DNA of 31,655 bases from Chara braunii (lineage: Eukaryota > Streptophyta > Charophyceae > Charales > Characeae). The position numbers and the translations under genes were made by a program. The stretch spans positions 11,627,241 through 11,658,895 of the forward strand of contig BFEA01000001.1 of the NCBI GenBank assembly GCA_003427395.1. Reading direction: 5' to 3'. The notes under the pieces were generated by a model. The model made no database searches, was not told the origin of the DNA, and worked only from the letters and a program-made list of their open reading frames with translations. Below, one piece after another: positions 21,890 through 31,626 of this stretch; within the stretch, counting starts at the first letter, position 1; each line of letters starts with the position of its first letter.

Positions 21890-22635
21890 TCATAAAGCAT
21901 TGTGCAAAGTACGAAATTGGAAAAACACAAAATGGTTAGTGAAGGGCGAAGCTCAAAGTAAAACTGCACCACAACAACGACAAGAACGACGACACCTCAT
22001 GCCAGCAACAACACCGGATTGAAGCTCAGTAAAGACATCAAAAGGTGCTACTGCCAGCTGGCCAGGTGTCGCGGGTCCAAGCAAGTCTTTCAGTGTGCTG
22101 CAGAAGCACAGATACTGACCTTCTACACGCATGCATCTGCGCATGCGATTCAACGAGAAGTAAGCTCTGTGAGAGAGGAGCTCATGCAACTTACCTCAGG
22201 ACATTTGCAGCAAAGTTAGCCCGTGTCGGTTTGCAGTCTTTTGATGTACTATTATTATCAGTTTTGTAACTCGTTTCTCATACAACCGCCGAACGCGAGC
22301 CAACCATCCCATCCAACACAGGACCACGACAGGTGCAGGCTGTCGTTAACATCGCCCGATAGATGGTAGTCAATCACTGCTGCTCAGTTCCAGCCTTGCC
22401 CATCTTTCACTCTTCCCTGACAATTGTTTCATCCATGACAACTACAACATTACCACCTCCTTCAACCGCGCCCCTCCCCTCCACCCCCTCTCCTTAAACC
22501 ATCTTTCACAGGTGCAAAAAAAAATCTAATTCGAAAATAATTTAAATAAAACCTTCAAGTAGAGCCCGTGCGCCTGCATCTGCAACCCCACCTGGAAACA
22601 CACAATTCTGATCAATTATATCCTAGTAGGCTAGT
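21890..22635. other. Anonymous sequence left of the LTR retrotransposon
   Basis: No gene recognised. Short frames on both strands (for example 22019-22219 plus and 21953-22189 minus) overlap each other and lack known motifs. It ends at the target site of the LTR element. Confidence 0.45.
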
Positions 22636-22640
22636 ACTAT
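22636..22640. other. Target-site duplication, left copy
   Basis: ACTAT precedes the 5' LTR. After the 3' LTR's TTGC the sequence is ACTAT again (31487-31491), so the duplication is 4 bp (CTAT) or 5 bp depending on assignment of the shared A. Confidence 0.75.
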
Positions 22641-23684
22641 TGTGAGGATTGAACCCTCAAAAAGGGGCCTTGCCGTGATGTACATGTTCTGGGCTAAGGC
22701 CCCCAGCAAGCCTCGTGCCCGCCCTAAGTGAAGGCGGGCCAGCAAATCAACGAGAGCCCTTTGTTCAAACATTTCACGAACTGGGGTCCATACAGTTGCC
22801 GCATGCCAGTTGGTTGGAGTGCACCGAGTATCGGATATCTGCAAATGCAGAAATCCCAGGGCCCCAGAATTGGTTAGGCCCTGGGCACATAAACGTGAGG
22901 CCGACAATGCATGCTGGATATAGAGGCCGAAAATGCCAATGGGAAACCGGTCCACTATCTGAATCTGGCCGCAGGCCTTGACGAAAGAGGCGCAACTGCA
23001 TCTCCTGGGCCCCAACCGCATTGGGCCTGGGTACAGGTACTGGGGCCCAGGCGCAGGCTCAAGGGAGGCCGCCCACACGCAACACTGGCATATAGGCAGG
23101 GAGGGCGAGTGGGCAGGGATCTTGGCCATTGCGAGCAAGGCCGGCACGGTGCTGCATTGCGAGTGTGCCTGCGCTGCGCTAGGCTGAGGGAGGGCAGGCT
23201 GGCGCTAAGCGGTAGAGCGCAGCCTGGGCGCAGGGCGCTGGCGGCCATAGCCGGGCTGCCTGTGGGCGCAGAGAAGGTGAAGGGCGAAGGTGGTTCTTCG
23301 GAGGTGAAGGGCGCTGTGTGGGATAACAAGGGAGAGTGAGGGTGAAGAGAGGGACATACCTGGTGGAGAGGAGGTCGGCATTGGTGTTGACATCATCACT
23401 CGCTGGTCGTCAAGTTGTCTGGTTGCTTCCGTGCTGTAGTTGAAGTGATAGGCTGTAGAGTAGGTAGGGCGCCTGGCGCCATTCAAGAGAGAGAGCTACA
23501 TTGGGTTATGCTGTTGGTGTTGCCCGATTGGGCTTGGACATTGACTCACGATTCTTCTGTATCGTTCTCAAATGGATGGTTACTCGGTTCCATTGTACTA
23601 TCTGCTCTTGCTTTGACTACTTGGACTTCAGTGTGATTTTGTAATCTGGATTTCTGTGCTTCGTCCACTTTCATGTTCCTTGCA
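22641..23684 (+). repeat. 5' LTR (1044 bp)
   Basis: TG...CA ends. It pairs with 30444-31487 without indels. Excluding N positions I count about 13 substitutions, 12 of them in the first 342 bp. GC-rich, with GGGCC-type inverted repeats: a 9-bp stem at 22855-22863/22877-22885 and an 11-bp stem at 23004-23014/23041-23051. The promoter, TATA element and R boundaries could not be assigned with confidence. Overlapping sense (about 142 codons) and antisense (about 170 codons) frames are probably fortuitous. Confidence 0.95.
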
Positions 23685-23687
23685 TTT

Positions 23688-23699
23688 TGGTATTGGAGC
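23688..23699 (+). other. Primer-binding site (tRNA-iMet-like)
   Basis: TGGTATTGGAGC starts three bases after the LTR. It matches the usual plant tRNA-iMet primer site TGGTATCAGAGC at 10 of 12 positions. This is where a tRNA 3' end would prime minus-strand DNA synthesis. The two mismatches may reflect decay or another tRNA. Confidence 0.7.
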
Positions 23700-24937
23700 T
23701 GGTTCGATTCACCACTTACCTTGGTGCACTGGCGTTATACAGACTTGGTGCGTTGACGATTCTTCGCAGTTGGTTCTTGTGACGTCAGGCCAACATTAGG
23801 CGCACGACCTGGGTAGAGAGGTGTGTGCCGGAAGGCTATACGGCATGGGAAGCCGTGGTTACAGCGGAATGTACGATTGGTGATGAGAGCATGCTGATGT
23901 GGCATTTAGCTGAGGTGGCACTGCATTGCGTTGTGGGTGGTACCGAGGCTACGACCGGTCATCAAATGCACACCCAGCTCAATTGGTGAGAAATCTGTGG
24001 TTGGGGGCAGCTATCTCCAGGTACGTTGTTCCCTTACCTTATCTACCCTCTCAATCTCTTCTTACCGCGAGGAAGTGAGTCCAACTTGAGAGACGACAAT
24101 CTTCCCGGAAGCATCTGGAAGGAGAAAGGGCGGTGCCTCTGAAGGGCCCTGGTCGAAGCACTTGGGTCACGGTCGCGATGCCAACCCAATGGGAGTAGGT
24201 CACGCATGGGATGGCTGCTTGTCCATTTCGGCACTTTGCTGCGCTATAGAAGTCGTGCCCGGTGTGCCAGCCCATAAGAGACGCTTACCAGACCGTCGAT
24301 AAATACTTCTGGCTGGGGACTCGGTGTTGATACTGGCTGTGATCGTCGTCCTGTCTGCGACGTTAAATAATTCCTGAGGAGATGGTGGCTCTCCTTAAAT
24401 CCCTCCTGATCAGCCAGATCAAACCGGGTAGTAAGGCTCGTTCCGTACGAGGGTAAATAAGAGTGGATGGGGCTGGCTTGCTCAGCAGACTTGGGGCACA
24501 GGGGTGGGCCGACATTACACACGAAGACACTGCTGCTCAAAGATGCTCTTCGGTATGTTGGATTGAGGGGAGGGTAGGTTCTAATAGGTGCTCAACTGTA
24601 AATACAACTATATCCACTGTTCATACATCTGCAACATATTTTAGTTTTATTGTTGATTAGTTGGTTTACAGACTGCTAACACCTCACAGACAGTTTTAGT
24701 TTAGGACTGTTGTATACTACCCTAGCCAGTTCTTTGCAAAAGTTCTGCAAGTGAACTAATCACGATACAACTAGATTATGTTGACAGTCTTTTGTGAATG
24801 CTGTAGGCTGCCACTTGATCGGTCAAGTAGGGGACCTGCCGGACACAATTATTTTTAGAAAATTAGGTGCCTGTCAGACATATGCTGTGGTAGGACTCCA
24901 GCANGGAGTTGTAGTGCAGATNGTGTTTGCCNAACTG
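23700..24937 (+). other. Retrotransposon 5' leader, about 1.2 kb, non-coding
   Basis: No conserved domain. The first part is GC-balanced; about 24590-24790 is AT-rich. A strong consensus splice-donor-like site CAGGTACGT is at about 24018-24026, but no convincing matching acceptor is defined. The leader normally holds packaging signals, which cannot be recognised by eye. Confidence 0.55.
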
Positions 24938-25618
24938 ATGAGCNGGTCAGACACCGANGAGGGTGGAGTTGACGATGTGAGACTGACACGTTCGAGATCA
25001 CTTAGGGTCCCGCACGTGTTTCAGACCTTACAACCGGGAGACGAAAGACGGCTTCGTGCCGAAAATAGAGCCCGTGCTCTCGCAGTAGCCAGGGAAACAG
25101 CACTAGCTGCAAGTCAGGCGTTGGCAGCAGCAAACGCAGCAGCTAGACAGCAGGCAGCAGCAGCCAGAGAAGCAGCAATGGCTAACGGCGCAGCCTCTGC
25201 TGCGTCCTCGTCTGGGACCCAGTTGGGAATGCCCGCTGGGCCCACAGGTACTTCCGGGGCAGTAAGTTCTGGTCAGTCCACAAGTCAAATGGCGGGCTCG
25301 CAGTTAAGCCCGTTGACCCCACGTGGCAGGGAGCTCCTAGAGCTCCAACAAGTCGAAAGGATCCGCGAGCGGTTAGAAAGGGAACTGAAGCAAGCAACCG
25401 ATAGAGAAAAGGAGATCAAAAATAGAACAGCCAGGCTTGATACGTTAGAGGCAGACAAAGTTGCATTGGAGGGTTTGGATGAATCAGCCATGACTGACCA
25501 AATTAAAGTACTGAAGAACAGCGTACTGTCGCTGCATGCGCATGTGGACAGCAGACTGGACTTCATGCAGAACTCTTTGGACCAGATCTTGGACCTTTTT
25601 GCAAAGGCCAGGATTTAG
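24938..25618 (+). pseudogene. gag: gag, N-terminal part (Ala-rich region and coiled coil)
   Basis: I take the ATG at 24938 as the start because it is the first ATG in the open frame and is followed by charged sequence typical of a Gag N-terminus; the frame is open upstream to about 24794 without an ATG. An Ala/Gln-rich stretch (about 25075-25190) is followed by a Ser/Gly linker. Then comes a strongly heptad-like Leu/Glu/Arg/Lys segment (about 25330-25600: ELLELQQVERIRERLEREL onward), predicted to be a coiled coil for particle assembly. The frame ends at TAG 25616-25618, shortly after a T5 run (25596-25600), where the reading must move +1 to continue into the capsid part. Three N positions lie in this CDS (24944 and 24958 near its start; a third possible start effect from 24932 lies just upstream). 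Confidence 0.75.
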
Positions 25619-26573
25619 GCCAGCAGCACAGTCGCCGTTGCCGTTAACGGCGATGTCAGGCCCCTTTCCGGTACAAGCTGGCACACAGCCAAGTGGTACG
25701 TCTGCAGCAGCTGCACAGACTGTTGCTTCTTCTTCTTCTGGTCCGGCGGCAGGTGCTACTCCACAGCCGCAACAAACTGTTCCACCACAGGGACAACAGC
25801 AAGGTCATTGGTACCCAAAGACCCCTTTGAAACTGCCCCTTGCCTTCTCCGGAGAGAAGAAGGACGAGGAACTCAACACTTGGTTGAGAACAGTTCCAGT
25901 GTGGATAAGGGCAAAGAGGACTTTGCAGGAGGAGGAGGTGATTACCGTTGCATCTTACCTTGAGGGTAAGGCAGCCAAATGGATGGATGGATTAGTAGCG
26001 AAGGCCGGGTACGGACGACGCATGGCGCACTGGGCTAAGACCCTAACGTTAGAAGAGTTCTTAGATATGGTAGAAGCTCGCTGGCATAATCCACAGCAGG
26101 CACAAATTGCCACTGATGCGATGCTCAAACCAGTCAGAGAGCTAACATCTACCATAGAGAGCCTTATTGTCGTGCCAGGCATACGCTACGATGACCAGGT
26201 CTTATTGACCATGTTCGTGAGATGTCTGCCCGAGAATCTCAGGAACTTGCTAACCAGCGAGGCTCGCCTCGAGTATCATTCGTTTGAGACCTTATCTAGA
26301 AAAGCCTTAGACTTAGAGGCTACTCTAGGAAGTGCTCAACCTACTCAGGTAGACACGAGGAAAACGAAGAGTCCACAGGAGTGGAAGAAGAAGGGGAGTC
26401 AATTGATGATGGTTGAGTCTGATGGGACTCAAACCGAGATCGAGGAGCTTTCAGACCTGTTGGACAGTACAGAGTACGACGGTGAGGAAACCGCTGAGGG
26501 TAGCACCCTCGCCGCCGTTGTTAAGACTAAGGCAGGTAGCCGAGGGAAGGGTCATCAAAAGAGTCAAGGGTAG
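25597..26573 (+). pseudogene. gag: gag, capsid-like domain (Retrotrans_gag)
   Basis: Frame +1 relative to the N-terminal part. A Gln/Pro/Ala-rich linker (about 25620-25810) leads to a helical Gag core: LPLAFSGEKKDEELNTWL, a VASYLEGKAAKWMDGL segment (the conserved Y-L-x-G-x-A-x-x-W pattern of retrotransposon gag), then LEEFLDMVEARW and a downstream helix. This is the capsid-like part that assembles virus-like particles around the element's RNA. An acidic tail follows, and TAG at 26571-26573 interrupts the frame. Reading through the stop, the same frame stays sensible for about 14 codons before a further frame change leads to the zinc knuckle. Confidence 0.85.
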
Positions 26574-26614
26574 GCCGCCTCCAACCAGACCAAAGTTGCT
26601 GATTGGGTCAAGGC

Positions 26615-26780
26615 AGTCTTGATCAGGAAGTGTGGCGGGACCGTCGAGTGCGTGGTGCTTGCATTAACTGTGGTGAATACGGACACACCCAGTACGAGTG
26701 CAAGAACGCAAAGGTCACACAGAAGATACCTCCTAAGGTTGGGGTACGTTCTTCCCAGGCTTCAAGCTCGGGAAACATGT
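26615..26780 (+). pseudogene. gag: gag, nucleocapsid zinc knuckle
   Basis: In frame 2, 26660-26701 encodes CINCGEYGHTQYEC, a perfect CX2CX4HX4C zinc knuckle that binds the element's RNA. Basic residues flank it on the N side (WRDRRVRG). The frame is separated from the capsid part by a TAG and a frame change at about 26610-26620. It ends at TGA 26780-26782 after a second frame change in 26737-26778, where the protease frame takes over. Confidence 0.88.
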
Positions 26781-27198
26781 GAGGCCGGTGGAAGTTTTAG
26801 CTGCTTCTACTCATGGTGAAGTGGGTCAGATACCCTCCCCACTTCATGAGCAGGCCATAGCTAATGACTCTTTAGTCACCCTGCAGACTCATCCAGACCA
26901 AACTATACTTTGTACGTTGGATGTGTCTGATGCCTTAGAAGATTCAAGCAAGGACCCTCACGAATCTTGGGTGGCACTAAGAAAAGGTCCTAGAGGGGAA
27001 CATTTCGTTGTGGAAGTTGCTGTAGGACACCGCAAATGTGGTGCCTTCATAGACATCGGCTCCACACGGAATTACATAAGTCGCGACTGCTTGGAAAGGT
27101 TGCACCTACAGGACCGGGTACAACACCTTAGTAGACCGGTAGCATCTACTTTGGCCAATAAGGAGCGCATGGTTGTCACAGACTATATCAAGGATTAG
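26737..27198 (+). pseudogene. pol: Retropepsin-like aspartic protease, active site altered
   Basis: Frame 1. After a linker (Val-Glu-Val-Leu-Ala-Ala-Ser, then an acidic/His region), FVVEVAVGHRKCGAFIDIGS leads into NYISRDCLERL, the usual arrangement of a gypsy retropepsin: strand, Asp-x-Gly active-site loop, then Asn-(F/Y)-Ile-Ser. The enzyme matures Gag-Pol. The active-site triplet here is Asp-Ile-Gly (27052-27060) instead of Asp-Ser/Thr-Gly; ATC for AGC or ACC is a single-base change that should remove or weaken catalysis. The frame stops at TAG 27196-27198. The domain continues in frame 0 from about 27192. Confidence 0.82.
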
Positions 27199-29402
27199 TC
27201 TGTACTTTCTCCTATGGAGGAGGGGAACTTGATCATAAGATTTCGTTCCTGGTTAGCAACGACTTACCATTTTACATGTTGTTAGGAATGTACTACCTTG
27301 AGGTTGCCAAACCCCAGTTTGACTGGGACAAGAAGGTGCTAAAGCAGAAGTTGCCTGATGGAAGAACAGTGAGACTGACTGAGTTCAAAGCCAGTAGTAT
27401 AATCGATACCTATGGCTGCTTGTGTGCATCAGCGTTCTATAACTACTATAAACAGAACCAAAAGGAGGGTATGTACCTAGTGTATGTCTCTGAGAAAGGG
27501 GAGGCCGTTAAAACACCCCCAGAGATAGAATACGTCATTGCTAAGTTCCCTGATCTGTTCACAGAGCCCACAGGAGTCGTCGATAGGGAGGTTGTCCACG
27601 CCATAGAAATCATTCCAGGGAGTAAAACCCCTAAGGGAAGGATCCATAGGATGGCTCCGGCCGAGTTGGATGAACTTCGGCGACAACTGAAAGAGCTAAC
27701 AGAAAAAGGATGGATCCGGCCGAGTACTTCCCCCTTCGGATCTCCAGTGCTATTTGTACCGAAGAAGGGGGGTACATTGAGGATGTGCATTGATTACAGA
27801 GGCCTCAATGCCATCACAGTGAAAAACGCAGAGCCTCTACCTCGCATAGACAACCTATTGGATAGGGTGCAGGGATGTAAGTACTATAGCAAGATAGACT
27901 TAAAGTCCGGCTACCATCAGATAGCAATAAGACATGAGGATCAACACAAGACTGCTTTTCAGACCAGATACGGTCTGTATGAGTTTGTAGTGATGCCCTT
28001 TGGCCTTCGCAATGCGCCGGGTACATTCCAGCATGCCATGAATAGGATCTTTCATGACCACTTAGATAAGTTCGTCGTTGTCTACCTTGACGATATTCTT
28101 ATCTTTAGTAAGTCTGTCGAGGAGCATGCACAGCACGTTGAGACTGTACTTTCTCTCTTGCGACAGCACAAGTATAAGGTCAACCTAGAGAAATGTGAGT
28201 TTGGACGCACTAAGATCTTATACTTGGGTCATGAAGTATCCGCGGAAGGTATTAGGCCGAAAGATGCGAAGGTGGCTAGTATAAGGGACTGGCCACGACC
28301 TCAGACTGTTACTGAGGTCAGATCTTTCTTAGGAATGTGCGGATACTATAGAAACTTTGTGAAGAACTATTCTACAGTCGCCTCTCCTTTGACTGATCTA
28401 CCTCGACTTGACACGCCGTGGGACTGGAGTGATGAGTGCGAGGCTGCTTTCAAACGATTGAAACATGCACTCATGAATCATGAGGTTCTCATGGTGCCCG
28501 CTCCTCAGAAGCCATTCATTGTAACCACTGACGCAAGCCAATACGACATTGGCGCAGTGCTGGCTCAGCAGGATGGGAAGAAGTTGAGACCGATTGAGTA
28601 CATGAGCAAAAAGATGCCATCCAAGAAACTGGCAAAATCCACCTATGAAAGGGAACTCTATGCTCTCTACAAAGCACTTGTCCATTGGAAACACTTCCTG
28701 TTGGGACGGTTTTTCTACTTGAGAACTGACCATCAGACCCTCAAATGGATCAAGACTCAACCGACTCTTTTTGATGCACTCAAGCGTTGGATTGAGGTCA
28801 TAGATGAATATGACCTCAAGCTAGAGTATCTGAAGGGAGACTACAACAAGGTTGCAGATGCGCTGTCCCGTAGAGCAGACTACCTAGGGGCGCTAGTTTC
28901 TAAATTCGGTGAATCTGAGGAACTAACTCAATCGCTGGTGGGAGCCTATCAGGAAGACCCTGTCACGATGGACATCATACGCAAACTTCAGGCAAAAGAC
29001 AAGGCCACAGAGGATGAGTTTGTGATGGTGGACGGGATTCTCTTTCTTGATAAGGCCGGATTTAAAAGGCTAGTTGTTCCATCTAGTGAATGTTTGCGTA
29101 GTTTATTCTTAGGAGAATGTCATGACGCAACCGGACACTTTGGCAACAAAAAGACGAGTGCCAATCTAGTACAGCGATTTTGGTGGCCCGGAATCCTAGA
29201 AGATGCAAAGAAGTATGTTGAGACCTGTCAGGTCTGTCAGCGGGACAAGCCGCGAACTCGAGCACCGCTTGGGTTGCTGAAGCCCTTACCTATCCCCGCT
29301 GAGACCAGTATGTTGAGTGTTTCCATGGATTTCATGGACACCGTGGTGACCAGTAGGAATGGCAAGAGGCACATCTTTGTCATCAAAGACCGCAAGGACT
29401 GA
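27192..29402 (+). pseudogene. pol: Pol: end of protease, reverse transcriptase, RNase H, integrase start
   Basis: One long frame (708 codons from ATG 27276). Residue numbers count from that Met. The RT domain is about 125-335, with Asp208 in KIDLKSGYHQ and the catalytic YLDD at 270-273. LGHEVSAEGIRPKDAKV and the FLGMCGYYRNF connection follow. RNase H: Asp419 (TTDAS), Glu460 (YEREL), Asp485 (RTDHQTLKW), Asp528 (VADALSR), all present. Integrase zinc-binding HHCC: His616, His621, Cys651, Cys654. The first catalytic Asp of the integrase DDE triad is Asp685 (SMDF). The frame ends at TGA 29400-29402 inside the integrase core, just after FVIKDR. RT and RNase H look intact. Order RT-RH-IN defines Ty3/gypsy. 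Confidence 0.93.
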
Positions 29403-29705
29403 ACACGTCATCGAGTTGTTTTTGGACAACTGGGTGCGTGATTTTGGATTACCAAAGTCAATCGTTAGTGACAAATATGTCCGTTTCACAAGTGAGCTGT
29501 GGAAGAAGACTGCTGAACAGATGGGCAGTCAACTTCAGATGACTTCAGGGAATCATTCCGAAGCAAACGGGCAGGTCGAGCAGATGAACAAAGTTGTACA
29601 ACACTTGCTGAGGCATTACATCAAGCCCAGCCAGGATGACTGGGATGAGAAATCGCCTCTCATCGCCAGCCTGTACAACAATGCTGTACACAGCAGTACA
29701 CAGCA
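29390..29705 (+). pseudogene. pol: Integrase core, second part
   Basis: Frame 1. It resumes at TARTEHVIELFLDNWVRDFG and carries the second catalytic Asp in SIVSD (codon 29470-29472). The DDE Glu is at 29578-29580 in the segment before QMNKVVQHLLRHY. Compared with other gypsy integrases, about 15 residues are missing between the VI-x-DR strand of the previous frame and this segment, so a small deletion as well as a frame change sits near 29390-29402. The residues after the second Asp are Lys-Tyr where gypsy integrases usually have Arg-Asp. The frame is broken at 29686-29705 by a 10-bp tandem duplication. Confidence 0.85.
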
Positions 29706-30406
29706 ATACCGGCGTCAGTCCTAACCAGCTACACTTGGGATGGAAACCTAGATCAGCACTAGACTTCCTCCTGCCTGAAAACCGATCCTCTGCAACTCCA
29801 GGCACACTTGAGTACGGTGTGCAGTATGAGAAGTTGCTACAGCAAGCTGTCGAGCATATCAAGAAATCTCAGCAAGCAATGATTGCTTCTGAGAACAAAC
29901 ATCGTCGGCAGTCCTCATTTCAGGTAGGGGAACGGGTCTCGGTCAAGGCTAGTGAGCTAGGACAAGAATTCGGAATCTCTCGTAAACTAGTGCATCAGTA
30001 TTTTGGTCCCTGGGAAGTCCTGGATATAGTTGGGGATGAGATGGATGGTCCTACCTATGTTATCCGCATCCCTGGTCACTTACGCACTCACCCTGTCTTT
30101 CATGCCTCAAAGCTTGCACCTTTCGCTGAGACAGATCAATTCCCTNNAAGGAGATCNATGCTGCCCCCAACCATGGATGGCCAAGTGGACATCGACGACA
30201 TTGTGGATCACAGAGACCTGCCTGTTCCAAAGCCACTGGGTAGAGGAAGACCTCCCAANCCCAAGAGAGAATATNGCGTCAGATTCAGGCATCATACGGA
30301 TCCAAAAGAAGATCGGTGGTTTACCAGAGAGGAACTGATTGACACAGCTCCTCAAGTGGTGGCAGAATATGAGAGGATGTTAAAAGGGAAGGCACCTGCG
30401 AAGTAA
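29706..30406 (+). pseudogene. pol: Integrase C-terminus with GPY/F module and chromodomain-like tail
   Basis: Frame 2, stop TAA 30404-30406. NTGVSPNQLHLGW completes the catalytic core. QVGERVSVKASEL, then QYFGPWEVLD and HPVFHASKL, form the GPY/F-type C-terminal module. The last roughly 65 residues (about 30185-30390) resemble a chromodomain: an acidic IDDIVDHR strand, a proline-rich loop, EYxVRFRHHTDPKEDRWF, and a helical end with VVAEYERML. In chromoviruses this tail steers integration to particular chromatin. Several N positions (30146, 30147, 30157, 30259, 30275) obscure residues. Confidence 0.82.
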
Positions 30407-30430
30407 GCATCTCGGCGGACTTTCGAAGCT

Positions 30431-30443
30431 AAGGGGGATGGAA
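30431..30443 (+). other. Polypurine tract
   Basis: AAGGGGGATGGAA lies immediately before the 3' LTR. A purine run at this position primes plus-strand DNA synthesis; one T interrupts it. Confidence 0.85.
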
Positions 30444-31487
30444 TGTGAGGATTGAGCCCTCAAAAAGGGGCCTTGCCGTGATGTACATGTTTTGGGCTAA
30501 GGCCCCCAGCAAGCCTCGAGCCCGCCCTAAGTGAAGGCGGGCCAGCAAATCAACGAGAGCCCTTTGTTCAAACATTTCACGAAGTGGGGTGCATACAGTT
30601 GCCGCACGCCAATTGGTTGGAGTGCACCGAGTATCGGATATCTGCAAATGCAGAAATCCCAGGGCCCCAGAATTGGTTAGGCCCTGGGCACATAAACATG
30701 AGGCCGACAATGCATGCTGGATATCGAGGCCGAAAATGCCAATGGGAAACCGGTCCACTATCTGGATCTGGCCGCAGGCCTTGTTGAAAGAGGCGCAACT
30801 GCATCTCCTGGGCCCCAACCGCATTGGGCCTGGGTACAGGTACTGGGGCCCAGGCGCAGGCTCAAGGGAGGCCGCCCACACGCAACACTGGCATATAGGC
30901 AGGGAGGGCGAGNGGGCANGGATCTTGGCCATTGCGAGCAAGGCCGGCACGNTGCTGCATTGCGANTGTGNCTGCGCTGCNCTAGGCTGAGNGAGGGCAG
31001 GCTGGCGCTAAGCGGTAGAGCGCAGCCTGGGCGCAGGGCGCTGGCGGCCATAGCCGGGCTGCCTGTGGGCGCAGAGAAGGTGAAGGGCGAAGGTGGTTCT
31101 TCGGAGGTGAAGGGCGCTGTGTGGGATAACAAGGGAGAGTGAGGGTGAAGAGAGGGACATACCTGGTGGAGAGGAGGTCGGCATTGGTGTTGACATCATC
31201 ACTCGCTGGTCGTCAAGTTGTCTGGTTGCTTCCGTGCTGTAGTTGAAGTGATAGGCTGTAGAGTAGGTAGGGCGCCTGGCGCCATTCAAGAGAGAGAGCT
31301 ACATTGGGTTATGCTGTTGGTGTTGCCCGATTGGGCTTGGACANTGACTCACGATTCTTCTGTATCGTTCTCAAATGGATGGTTACTCGGTTCCATTGTA
31401 CTATCTGCTCTTGCTTTGACTACTTGGACTTCAGTGTGATTTTGTAATCTGGATTTCTGTGCTTCGTCCACATTCATGTTCCTTGCA
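30444..31487 (+). repeat. 3' LTR (1044 bp)
   Basis: It aligns with the 5' LTR at a constant offset of 7803, with no indels. Eight N calls (30913, 30919, 30952, 30966, 30971, 30981, 30992, 31344) all fall in the part that is otherwise identical to the 5' LTR. The inverted-repeat stems of the 5' LTR are conserved here (about 30658-30688 and 30807-30854). Confidence 0.95.
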
Positions 31488-31566
31488 CTATAATAACAAG
31501 TGGACCCCGCCATGGCCACGCCGTGACGCACAGCAACACTCGCTGATGGCGTCTTATTTTTGTTTC

Positions 31567-31626
<60 letters not shown>

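Larger units (their letters stand above)
22641..31487 (+). mobile_element. Complete Ty3/gypsy (chromovirus-type) LTR retrotransposon, defective
   Basis: The element is 8847 bp. Two 1044-bp LTRs begin TGTGAGGATT and end TTGCA. A tRNA-iMet-like primer site follows the 5' LTR and a purine tract precedes the 3' LTR. Internal order is gag, zinc knuckle, protease, reverse transcriptase, RNase H, integrase, chromodomain-like tail; integrase after RT is diagnostic of Ty3/gypsy. Target duplication: CTAT at 22637-22640 and 31488-31491 (ACTAT if the LTR's terminal A is counted with the flank). The coding region changes frame at least five times and has one in-frame stop, so this copy depends on other copies for proteins. 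About 18 N positions are scattered in it and nowhere else in the window. Confidence 0.95.

Noticed and set aside
22623-23147. Antisense open frame of about 174 codons in the 5' LTR, also open in the 3' LTR (30429-30950)
   Set aside because: About half of the LTR differences that fall in it change amino acids, no domain is visible, and long frames are expected in GC-rich DNA. It runs past the LTR end in both copies, so the stop is not part of the repeat.
22911-23339. Sense 142-codon frame in the LTR
   Set aside because: Same region and same reasoning; low-complexity Gly/Ala/Arg composition without a motif.
23700-23710. GGTTCGATTC just after the primer-binding site, resembling a tRNA T-arm
   Set aside because: No tRNA cloverleaf can be formed; probably coincidental leader sequence.
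25590-25620. Programmed +1 frameshift between the two gag parts
   Set aside because: The T5 run would allow slippage, but the split lies within gag rather than at gag-pol, and many other plain lesions are present; an indel is simpler.
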